From a virus, in IMG/VR virus record IMGVR_UViG_3300030419_005488, positions 1,218 through 22,877 of that record: a stretch of DNA of 21,660 nucleotides. The stretch is one strand, 5' to 3'. This document shows positions 1 through 7,803 of this stretch, piece after piece. A program made the translations under genes and the position numbers. The notes below the pieces were generated by a model that did not search any database, was not told the origin of the DNA, and saw only the letters and a program-made list of their open reading frames with translations. Each line of letters opens with the position of its first letter. Position 1 is the stretch's first letter.

Positions 1-89
1 ACTGGATCAACCACACATTTGGTCAAAAACTCTTCATCTTCATACTCTACATTATCTTCTCCTAGATCAGGTCTTAGATTTTCTTCCAT
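1..89 (-). CDS. Unidentified protein, N-terminal 29 codons only
   Basis: An ATG at 87-89 on the minus strand opens a frame that stays open to the left edge. GGAG lies seven bases upstream (96-99), a good ribosome binding site. The visible start is strongly acidic: MEENLRPDLG, then a Glu/Asp-rich stretch ending EEFLTKCVVDP. It continues the leftward structural operon after the 253-residue gene, 47 bases downstream of that gene's stop, so it is probably another tail or baseplate gene. That is inference from position only. I do not recognise the family from 29 residues, and it does not look like the start of T4 gp6 or gp25 as I remember them. Confidence 0.7.
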   Translation of the reverse strand, partial: MEENLRPDLGEDNVEYEDEEFLTKCVVDP

Positions 90-136
90 ATGGTTACTCC
101 ATTATCATAGCAGTATAAAGGAAAACCAGAAAAAGG

Positions 137-898
137 TCAACCCGTTATTGTGTTCTGTCCAGCATATTTGGGATCATTTGCCTTAGGATCAGGATAATCC
201 TCCCAAGTTTTACCTTCATATTCTACCACTAATGGATTAATATCCTTCCTTTCTGCAAAAATATGATAGAAACAATGAATAGGCATTCCTCCTTTAGACT
301 GAAGATATACCTTTTCTGTATCCCACCTCTTTACAATAATATCTTGGTGTGCACCTATCGGTTGAAGTTGAACTGTAATACTATTCTGATGTACTAAATC
401 TTTCCAATAAGGAGGTAAATATATCTCTTTCTCATTCTTCAACATTCCTCTATGATAAACACCAACCTCAGGACCTTCTATACAAGCATGAGCAAGACGC
501 ATTCCCTCTTGAGAAGGGTGAGGTATATCAAACTTCTTGGGTAAAGCATCTGCAACAGAATGTCTTGCTTCTAATCTTCCAACAGAAATACAATCAACAG
601 ATCCGGTAGTGTATAAATCTCCTTCTACATATACATTTCCTTTAATTTTTATGCCCGTAGGTTGATTCCCAGAAATACCTAAAGAACTCTCTGGCATTGT
701 AGAATCAGGATCATCATTACTACAAGGTCCAACCATTAATGTTGCTTCTTGTGCACCAAATGCAGTAGGACTACCAAACACTACTGGCCCTTCTGCCAAC
801 ATAGATCCATTAATCTTTTTTCTTCCCTCTTTAATAGCAGCACAAACTCCGGTTCCTACCTTCAGTTGACCACCAACATTTACGTCATCAAATTGCAT
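137..898 (-). CDS. Virion structural protein, two-domain, T4-like cyanophage type
   Basis: This is a 253-residue protein. The N-terminal part (about 1-110) begins MQFDDVNVGGQLKVG and looks like repeated short beta strands (GIKIKGNVYVEGDLYTTGSV). The C-terminal part (about 120-240) begins KKFDIPHPSQEG and contains ACIEGPEVGVYHRG, then PIGAHQDIIVKRW and GGMPIHCFYHIF. I recognise this C-terminal module from marine T4-like phages, and related HACLEGPE-type segments occur near the ends of tail fibre proteins. Its biochemical role is not known to me. GGGGAGG six bases before the ATG is a strong ribosome binding site formed by the last codons of the preceding gene, whose stop lies one base upstream. 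Its place after the hub genes suggests a baseplate or spike-associated part. Confidence 0.7.
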   Translation of the reverse strand: MQFDDVNVGGQLKVGTGVCAAIKEGRKKINGSMLAEGPVVFGSPTAFGAQEATLMVGPCSNDDPDSTMPESSLGISGNQPTGIKIKGNVYVEGDLYTTGSVDCISVGRLEARHSVADALPKKFDIPHPSQEGMRLAHACIEGPEVGVYHRGMLKNEKEIYLPPYWKDLVHQNSITVQLQPIGAHQDIIVKRWDTEKVYLQSKGGMPIHCFYHIFAERKDINPLVVEYEGKTWEDYPDPKANDPKYAGQNTITG

Positions 899-899
899 C

Positions 900-1583
900 T
901 TAAACCTCCCCGTCGCTAAGATCGTTTCCTAAAGTTGCTGCTGCTAATGCTGTTTGAGCAATAACATATGCTTGTCCACCTACTTTTGAATTCTTAAATA
1001 CACATCCATCAGATACTCCACGGAATACGGATCCATACATCTGCAATACAGCATTTGCAACAACTTCACCAATTCCTGGAGTAGCAATTCTATAATAGCA
1101 TTTAGCAGACATCATCAATTTCTTAGAATTAGTAATAATACTCTCAGTGGCTTCCATTTTTATGTTACCTTTAGAGTCATCCTCACCAACTGCAATCAAT
1201 TCAATATCAGTTCCCTGTAATCGAATCTTGCCATTAGCAGCAGTTATTATTATATTACCATTTTTTGCCGTTAAGCACAAACTATCTTCTGCTTCCTCCT
1301 TAGCACTACCACACTCAACTGTAAAATTTCCCGGACTAGTAGAAGTAGTCCATCCTTTTCGAGGTCCATCAATATCCAAAGAAAGTTGATGTTCTGCATC
1401 AGGTGTTTGAAGTATAACACCAGCAGTTACATCACCTTGTTTGTGAATATGACCTAATCTAACTGATCCTTTATCATTGGACCAACCAACCTCAGTATAG
1501 TTTTGCTTAGATCCCTTTCCAAGTTTAGTATTAGAACTATTTCTAGATACTGCTCCAGGAGAGTCAAATTTACTATTAGTCAT
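900..1583 (-). CDS. Beta-rich virion protein, candidate spike/needle component
   Basis: This is a 227-residue protein of unassigned family. The middle (about residues 95-160) alternates short hydrophobic strands with Gly/Asn turns, for example LCLTAKNGNIIITAANGKIR, LQGTDIELIA and GNIKMEATESIITN. Such a pattern is typical of the triple-stranded beta-helix at the C-terminus of T4 gp5 and of other phage spikes. The last 60 residues are less repetitive and end acidic (DLSDGEV). AAGGA seven bases before the ATG gives a clear ribosome binding site. It lies 11 bases after the stop of the 2053-residue gene and one base before the next gene, so it is co-transcribed with the hub genes. That it supplies the needle missing from the gp5-like protein is inference. 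Confidence 0.65.
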   Translation of the reverse strand: MTNSKFDSPGAVSRNSSNTKLGKGSKQNYTEVGWSNDKGSVRLGHIHKQGDVTAGVILQTPDAEHQLSLDIDGPRKGWTTSTSPGNFTVECGSAKEEAEDSLCLTAKNGNIIITAANGKIRLQGTDIELIAVGEDDSKGNIKMEATESIITNSKKLMMSAKCYYRIATPGIGEVVANAVLQMYGSVFRGVSDGCVFKNSKVGGQAYVIAQTALAAATLGNDLSDGEV

Positions 1584-1594
1584 TTTAATTTCCT

Positions 1595-4500
1595 TTAGAT
1601 TAGATTCTCAGGAGTACCTGGAATATTAAGTCGTGGATCATTACCACCTGGATCGCTACCCTGTCTAAGAATTGCAGATGGTGGTGTAGTTACCATACCA
1701 TCAATACTTTCTTGAAGTGTATCATAAACTTGAACCATTTCACCAGCAGTTTTATACCATCCTGAATATTTAATGCCATTCTCATAGAAAACAGCACCAT
1801 AATAAGGTTTACCTTTATAATATCCTGTTTTTTTAATTCCAACTAAATCAGTCACTTGAATAATATCAGGAATGTCAGGAGGAACCCTAACAACTTCAAA
1901 TTGTAATGCAATATCCAAATTAACTCCTGTAGGAGATTCAATTATAACATCAGGAGGTTCCGTAAAATATCCCTCACCTTCTATACAAATCTTCTCAATT
2001 CTACCAAATGGACCACATTGGCACATAGAGAGTGTTACACCATTAGAAGGTTCTAATCTTATAATATTCTCAGGATCACCACACTTATAATTTATACCAG
2101 GATCTTTAACAATAGGTGGTTTCATTTTTAAGACCACTGGATAACCACTAGTACCAGTAGGTGGGGGATACTCACCAGTATCTTCAACAATGGGATCAAT
2201 AAGTCTTCCCTTTCCTTTAATTTTCCTAGGACAAGGAGGAGGAATAAGTTTTGCAGACACACCTATGGGATTTTCTTTCCAAGATTTATAAGTACCAGTT
2301 CCCACCGTCATCCGTGTATAAATTCGAAGAGCAACTCCTGTGGGATCCTTTAAAAATACATTACTTGCAGTACCATTGACCAATTCTATTCTTATAGTAT
2401 GTTTACCTTTTCCAACATCTATATTTTTTATATTATATTCATTCTCTTTAAAATTGTCCTGTACTTTTAATACTTCTTTATCATCAATAAACAATGTTCC
2501 TATATTATCAGCCACAAGATTAATCTGATACTTTCCTGTCTGAGGGAAATCAACATTTTTCCATGTCAGTATCTTTTTCCCACCAATATTATCATTAGGA
2601 TCAGATAAACTTTGAGTCGGTGTTCCAATGGGAGAAACTCCTTCCCTATTAATAACTTTACCCCAACGACTATCAGTATAATGGAATAAATGAGGTCCTT
2701 GATAAGTTACTCCTCTTCTGGTTGTACCACCACCAACTCCACCAGCTACTTGCGTCTCCGAACCTACCACATATTTACACTTATTCCCATTAAAATCAAA
2801 GAATCTTCCCTCAGTAGCAGCACATATTATATCTGTCCAATCATTATCAAAATGATCTTCCATTCTAACAACAGACTCACCATCATTCCTTAATTTTATA
2901 TTTCCAGTATTATCACTACCACTAGAGAATTTAACAGTTTTTGTTACACTACCCCTCCTATCTTTTGTTATTCTCCATGTCTTATTACCAATTTGAATAG
3001 ATTGCAATGCCCTCCCAGATATATCTGCTCTATCATTCCAATCTAAAGTAAATGTAGCCTCATTACCATTAACAATAAGTCTTTCACCATCATCAGAGAA
3101 CTTTACATTACCACGATCAATAGTAAATGATGCATTTACATCAAATCCATTACCCGGATTATCATCAAACTGAATTGCTTTATTTCTCCGTATAACCCTA
3201 AAAGGTCTTTTCACTCCATTATACTTAATTCCCCAATTTTTCTGACTTCCCTTACTGCTACTAAAAAATTCTACATCATAGACCTTATTCACCTCTACTT
3301 CTTTTTCACGAGTTACATTTATCTGACCTCTTTGTCCCTGACTTACAGGTGTAAAAGCTTTGGATTCATGAATACCTAATTCTGGTATTTTTATACTATT
3401 AGCAAACATCGAACCAGAAGTTATTTTAAATCTAATTACTTTCTTTTCTGGTTTAACAGCACCACCACCAATCCAGTCCATTGTGTTAAAGACTTTTGCA
3501 TTAATATCTTTAGTCTTTGCAGATGAAAAATTCTCAACAACAACTTTAATCTCGTGATTAACCGCAGGATCTCCGTGTTTTACAGGTCCATCAATGTAAA
3601 CTAATTTTTCATCAAAAGTCTTGTTCCTTCTCCTATCTAAATCCAATATTTTCTTATCATCAACCCACAACTCACCTATATCATCAACCTCCATTTTAGC
3701 CTTATAGTATCCTCCACTCTCAAAAGTCTTAGTCCAACTATTAGTAAAACTACCTGACTCATTAGGGGGTATTTGACTTACTCTATAAGTTAAATCATAA
3801 GTTGTTCTTTGTCCTTTAAGAGCATTTACTTTCTTTGGATTTGATGCAGTAAATTGTCCTGCACCTGCTTGTATTTGAAGATCATCAGCATCATCAAGAG
3901 TATCTAAAAAGTCTGCAAAGATTATATCTCCAGTACCTTCAGATCCTTTTTTAAATTTATCATTATCTTTACCTTGAGCAGTCTTACCCAACTTCTTAAG
4001 AAGTCCCTGTTCTGCCAATTCAATAACCTTAGAATTGTCACCCCATTCATCATTGATTGTTCCTTGTGGGGCTGCTCGTTGGCCAATTACTTTTACATTA
4101 TAAGTAGTATTCAATTTAACTTTTTGAGTCTCCTTCCTATTACCTCTTCTTACTTTAGCAGTATCTCTTATTGTAAAAGTATGAGATCCATCTTGAGAGG
4201 TGAATCTATATCCCAATCCTTTAGTTCTATGAGGAGAATACCAATGAACCTCAAAAGGTACATCAACTAAAGGTTGTCTATCTTCATCATATGGAGGAAG
4301 AGGTGAAATTCCATGTTGATTTAATAACTTACCCCATCCATCATATCTAACAGGATACCATTTTTCTTTAGCACCAGGAAATCTAGTTGTCCAGAATGGA
4401 TTATTGGGACACCTACCTTCGGCTTTAGGAACAGGTTCTTGTGGAATAGGTGGTGGAGGTGCATCAATTGTTAATGCAACACCCATAGGATTCTCATTCC

Positions 4501-7500
4501 AAGATTTCTGGACTATTACTTCTTTTTTACTATAAGTAGTCTCAATATTAATTGCCAAAGCCATAGGGTTAATACCCTTAACAGTATTATCTACTCTAAA
4601 CTTACACCTATTTCCTTGAACCCCATAAAATTCACCCCGATTTATTGTACAAACAATATCCTGCCAATCACCATCCTTATAATCTTCCATCTCCAATCTT
4701 CTACCATTATCCTTTAACCTTATTCTGACATTCTTACTTTGGACACTACTTAATATAACATCATATTCCTTTTCAACATTTACTTGTCTAGTAACAGTTT
4801 GATTTATTTGAGCACCTTCACCACCATATTCCTTTCCTACAGAAAATAATCCAGGAATAGTTATTTTATTCGCATAAAGAGATGAAGATGATACCTTAAA
4901 ATTAACTTCACTCTTTTGAATTTGTTTACCATCAGGTGCTCTAAAAGAATATGCACCACCAGGTTTTTGGTATAAATCTGCAGTAATAGTATGATTGCCA
5001 GCTTTAATATACCTAGTTAATTTTAATTTGCCTGTACCTACATCAGTATCTCCAATAAATCCCTTTTTATTAATTTTAACTTGATCTCCAATCTTCAAGT
5101 CTACATTATCATCCACTTCTACCTCAATATCATAATTTCCATCAATAGGGAAATTAACATTAGGCCATACAATCTTATGGGTTCCTGCATATGGATTATC
5201 TTTTAATTGAATATTAGTATTGAAAGGACAAACACCATAGTCATTTAAAAATCCACCCCTACTATAAACATTTGTTCTCCATAACTTTCTATTTGCTTTA
5301 TTAATATAATCAATAGTATTAAAAACTTCTGCAGTCTTTTGTCCCTTAGATCCTTCAGACTTTCCTGTCTTTTTAGGGGGATGAGGAACACTAAAATATG
5401 CTATGTTTCCTTTTAGATCAGTAAACTGTCCAGCACTAGCAACTACAATCAAATCCGTCCAATCATTATCATGGAATTCTTCCATCTGAATGACATTAGG
5501 ATCCTTAGTTCTTAATCTAATAGGTTCAGGCTGTACCCCCGCTAAAGTAATAACGTGAGTTTGGCTTCCCGTTCTTCCCTTCCTTCTCCATATTTTATCT
5601 CCAATTTGAATACTATCAACAGCATGTTTATAATAAACATCATCTCTCCAAGAAGCAGTTAGTTTAATATTTCCAGTTCCTTGAAGTTTTCTACCGTCAG
5701 AAGAAAACTTTGCTTTTCCAGAATCAACCTCAAGTGAGAAATTAGTATCATTACCATCACCATCTAACAATTCAATTCTCTTTGCACCTCTAGCAAGTCT
5801 AATCTTCTTATTGACCGGATGCAATCCAGTATATTTAATATCACCTTGAGTTCCTTCTTTACCTTTACTGGTGAATACTACTTTATACTTCTTTCCATAC
5901 TCAATCTTTCTTTCATGAGTTACATTTAATTGTGCCTTTTGTCCCTGTCCCTTAGTAAAAGGTTTTGATTCATCAATATCAAGTCCTTCTATTCTGACTC
6001 CATTACCAAACATAGAACCTGTTGTTATTTTAAAGGTTACATCCTTACTAGCAGGTGGAGGAGGTTGTTGTTGAGTAAGCTCACCCTTTTCAGGTTCATT
6101 ATAAAGTTCTAACTTAAGTCTTTTCTTCCCCTTAGACAAGGTTATTTTATTACCATATCCTTTCTTCGGAGATACTTTTCCACTTAAAGGATTAGTTCCT
6201 GTAAAAGTTACCAGTTTATCTGTATAAGATTCTCCATCAATGGAAATCCTTGATCTATTATCTCTTGCAGTATGAAAAACATATTCTCCATTATAAGGAA
6301 AATCAATATCCCATTCAAAAGTAAACCATCTTCCTGCAAAATCTGATCCTTTTGCATTTGAAGGGGGTTTAGGTGATATAGCATAAGAATTCATAAATCC
6401 TGGTGGAATCTCTACTCTGCCAGTCTGTAATCTATAAGTTAAATCATAGGTAGTTCTTTTACCTCTCTTTCCTTCTACTTTCCTTGCATTTTTTGCAGTA
6501 AATTTTCCCCTATCTGCTGCTACTTGCAAATCATCAGCATCATCTAAAGTATCAAGAAAATCAGCAAAAATTTTATCTCCCGTACCTCCAGTTTCTGCTT
6601 TAAATTTATCAATATTCTTACCACCTTGAGTTCCTCCTAATTTCTTAAGAAGTCCTAACTCTGCTAGATGAATTACCTTATCATTATCAATCGTTCCTTT
6701 TTTATTCTGAGGTGGTCTTTTTCCAATTACTTTTACATCATAGGTAACATTCTCCCTAACCTGATATACATCCTTTCTACTACCATCATTCTTCTTACTA
6801 ATATCTACTACTTTAAAAGAATGAGATCCATCTCTTGCAATAAAATGAAATCCCAATCCTTTAGTTCTATGAGGAGAATGCCAACGTATATCAAAAGTTA
6901 CATTACTCAAAGGAGTTTTACTACCAGGTCCCCAAGTCCAATGCTGTACTTTGTAAAAACTCTTAGTAGTTTTCCCATCAGAAGTTATTTGTAAGGGAGG
7001 TTCTTTTCTTGTCGTCCACCAATCCTTACCAGATTCATTGAGTTTCTTAATATACTCATCTAATACATCACTAAAAGGAATCTTTTTATCTTCTGTATAA
7101 ACTTTAGGAATCCAAGGTCCTAAATCCTTTCCTTCTGGACTCCACCTTCTACCATAAGGAGATTTTTTTGAGCGATTCCCTTGATTCTTACCACCATCTG
7201 AAGGACCATCAGTATAACGATTTGTGCAAATATTATACTCTTCAAATTCATCCTCATCAGTATAATATATTGTCTGATCAGCAACCGTACCAACACCAAC
7301 CTTTGCTACAGCTCCTGCACCTATTCCACTATCATCATGTATCTTAACAATTGGTGGATATTGATATCCATATCCTGGACTTACCAAATCAATGGCCATT
7401 ACTCGGCCATCATTACTAATAACAGGATTAGCTGCAGCACCTACTCCACCACCACCCATAAAGACTACTCTCGGAGGGCCAGGAGTAGCATTCATATTAA

Positions 7501-7756
7501 GACCATCAGGACAACTCTTATCCTTATTTGCCTTGTCTGGTTTTTCACCTAACTCATTAACCTGATTAATATTTAAAAAATTAACTGTCTTCCTATCAGG
7601 CTTATAAATGAATGTTTCACCAGGATTCTTTTTAGCAAGAAGATTAGCTGCACAAATATCTACCCCTTGGACATATCCCCTTTCAGTGGAAATATATCCA
7701 ACCTTAATATCATTTTTAGTTATTGCACCAAAAAGGTTAAATGTAGGATCTGACAT
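1595..7756 (-). CDS. Giant modular virion protein with duplicated domains and PA14-like segments
   Basis: This 2053-residue protein is by far the largest in the window. Four segments look PA14-like (a fold often binding sugars): about 474-546, 860-932, 1338-1412 and 1726-1804. They share the pattern of a W/F plus FP.(D/T/N)G.Y strand, then DD or DN, then a strand such as GELWVDD or GTLFIDD. A second module is duplicated at about 289-443 and 1169-1325 (SPHRTKGLG; FADFLDTLDDADDLQ; RTTYDLTYR). A third occurs at about 572-789 and 1438-1664, with a short copy at 951-1054. NPMGVALTID-type linkers and W...G..LN..G..P lead-ins recur. Both termini carry G.GY beta repeats. It sits after gp5, under a late motif, so a baseplate or side-fibre adhesin is likely but inferred. 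AGGA touches the ATG directly, an unusually short spacing; an in-frame stop three codons upstream excludes an earlier start. Confidence 0.8.
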   Translation of the reverse strand: MSDPTFNLFGAITKNDIKVGYISTERGYVQGVDICAANLLAKKNPGETFIYKPDRKTVNFLNINQVNELGEKPDKANKDKSCPDGLNMNATPGPPRVVFMGGGGVGAAANPVISNDGRVMAIDLVSPGYGYQYPPIVKIHDDSGIGAGAVAKVGVGTVADQTIYYTDEDEFEEYNICTNRYTDGPSDGGKNQGNRSKKSPYGRRWSPEGKDLGPWIPKVYTEDKKIPFSDVLDEYIKKLNESGKDWWTTRKEPPLQITSDGKTTKSFYKVQHWTWGPGSKTPLSNVTFDIRWHSPHRTKGLGFHFIARDGSHSFKVVDISKKNDGSRKDVYQVRENVTYDVKVIGKRPPQNKKGTIDNDKVIHLAELGLLKKLGGTQGGKNIDKFKAETGGTGDKIFADFLDTLDDADDLQVAADRGKFTAKNARKVEGKRGKRTTYDLTYRLQTGRVEIPPGFMNSYAISPKPPSNAKGSDFAGRWFTFEWDIDFPYNGEYVFHTARDNRSRISIDGESYTDKLVTFTGTNPLSGKVSPKKGYGNKITLSKGKKRLKLELYNEPEKGELTQQQPPPPASKDVTFKITTGSMFGNGVRIEGLDIDESKPFTKGQGQKAQLNVTHERKIEYGKKYKVVFTSKGKEGTQGDIKYTGLHPVNKKIRLARGAKRIELLDGDGNDTNFSLEVDSGKAKFSSDGRKLQGTGNIKLTASWRDDVYYKHAVDSIQIGDKIWRRKGRTGSQTHVITLAGVQPEPIRLRTKDPNVIQMEEFHDNDWTDLIVVASAGQFTDLKGNIAYFSVPHPPKKTGKSEGSKGQKTAEVFNTIDYINKANRKLWRTNVYSRGGFLNDYGVCPFNTNIQLKDNPYAGTHKIVWPNVNFPIDGNYDIEVEVDDNVDLKIGDQVKINKKGFIGDTDVGTGKLKLTRYIKAGNHTITADLYQKPGGAYSFRAPDGKQIQKSEVNFKVSSSSLYANKITIPGLFSVGKEYGGEGAQINQTVTRQVNVEKEYDVILSSVQSKNVRIRLKDNGRRLEMEDYKDGDWQDIVCTINRGEFYGVQGNRCKFRVDNTVKGINPMALAINIETTYSKKEVIVQKSWNENPMGVALTIDAPPPPIPQEPVPKAEGRCPNNPFWTTRFPGAKEKWYPVRYDGWGKLLNQHGISPLPPYDEDRQPLVDVPFEVHWYSPHRTKGLGYRFTSQDGSHTFTIRDTAKVRRGNRKETQKVKLNTTYNVKVIGQRAAPQGTINDEWGDNSKVIELAEQGLLKKLGKTAQGKDNDKFKKGSEGTGDIIFADFLDTLDDADDLQIQAGAGQFTASNPKKVNALKGQRTTYDLTYRVSQIPPNESGSFTNSWTKTFESGGYYKAKMEVDDIGELWVDDKKILDLDRRRNKTFDEKLVYIDGPVKHGDPAVNHEIKVVVENFSSAKTKDINAKVFNTMDWIGGGAVKPEKKVIRFKITSGSMFANSIKIPELGIHESKAFTPVSQGQRGQINVTREKEVEVNKVYDVEFFSSSKGSQKNWGIKYNGVKRPFRVIRRNKAIQFDDNPGNGFDVNASFTIDRGNVKFSDDGERLIVNGNEATFTLDWNDRADISGRALQSIQIGNKTWRITKDRRGSVTKTVKFSSGSDNTGNIKLRNDGESVVRMEDHFDNDWTDIICAATEGRFFDFNGNKCKYVVGSETQVAGGVGGGTTRRGVTYQGPHLFHYTDSRWGKVINREGVSPIGTPTQSLSDPNDNIGGKKILTWKNVDFPQTGKYQINLVADNIGTLFIDDKEVLKVQDNFKENEYNIKNIDVGKGKHTIRIELVNGTASNVFLKDPTGVALRIYTRMTVGTGTYKSWKENPIGVSAKLIPPPCPRKIKGKGRLIDPIVEDTGEYPPPTGTSGYPVVLKMKPPIVKDPGINYKCGDPENIIRLEPSNGVTLSMCQCGPFGRIEKICIEGEGYFTEPPDVIIESPTGVNLDIALQFEVVRVPPDIPDIIQVTDLVGIKKTGYYKGKPYYGAVFYENGIKYSGWYKTAGEMVQVYDTLQESIDGMVTTPPSAILRQGSDPGGNDPRLNIPGTPENLI
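2765..3445 (-). repeat. Duplicated module B, last copy
   Basis: This stretch encodes about residues 1438-1664 of the 2053-residue protein and is the full-length partner of 5390-6045. It keeps FKITSGSMFANS at the start, SIQIGNKTWR in the middle and HFDNDWTDII near the end. The downstream PA14-like segment follows after a W-G-N-G-P lead-in, the same order as in the other blocks. Confidence 0.8.
3783..4250 (-). repeat. Duplicated module A, second copy (diverged)
   Basis: This stretch encodes residues of about 1169-1325 of the 2053-residue protein and matches 6430-6890 in order and content. Shared marks are SPHRTKGLG, KVIGQR/KVIGKR, LLKKLG, GTGDIIFADFLDTLDDADD and RTTYDLTYR. The DNA has diverged, with short near-identical patches such as CTTTAGTTCTATGAGGAGAA on the plus strand. 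It is an old intragenic duplication. Confidence 0.85.
5390..6045 (-). repeat. Duplicated module B, first copy
   Basis: This stretch encodes about residues 572-789 of the 2053-residue protein: FKITTGSMFGNG, INVTHE-like strands, FSSDGRKL, SIQIGDKIWR and FHDNDWTDLI. It corresponds to 2765-3445 (FKITSGSMFANS, FSDDGERL, SIQIGNKTWR, HFDNDWTDII). A shortened third copy lies at about 4595-4905 (FKVSSSSLYANK, YKDGDWQDIV). Edges are approximate because they were found by eye on the protein. Confidence 0.8.
6430..6890 (-). repeat. Duplicated module A, first copy
   Basis: This stretch encodes residues of about 289-443 of the 2053-residue protein, the partner of 3783-4250. It has the same order of SPHRTKGLG, a DGSH(S/T)F strand, KVIG, LLKKLGG, IFADFLDTLDDADDLQ and RTTYDLTYR. 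Insertions differ between the copies, so each has evolved separately since duplication. Confidence 0.85.
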
Positions 7757-7795
7757 TCCTTTTTATATAAATCCGAGAACGTATATCATTTTTAA

Positions 7796-7803
7796 TATTT
7801 ATC
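7796..7803 (-). promoter_or_regulatory. T4-type late promoter motif GATAAATA
   Basis: The minus strand reads TGATAAATA, with the TGA being the stop codon of the gp5-like gene (7802-7804). It fits the NATAAATA late consensus recognised by the gp55 sigma factor with gp33 and the gp45 clamp (known from T4). The ATG of the 2053-residue gene follows about 40 bases downstream, a normal distance. Confidence 0.6.

Noticed and set aside
6668-6994. 108-codon rightward ORF inside the 2053-residue gene; similar at 3974-4270
   Set aside because: Both lie opposite the two copies of module A, so they resemble one another only because the coding strand is duplicated.
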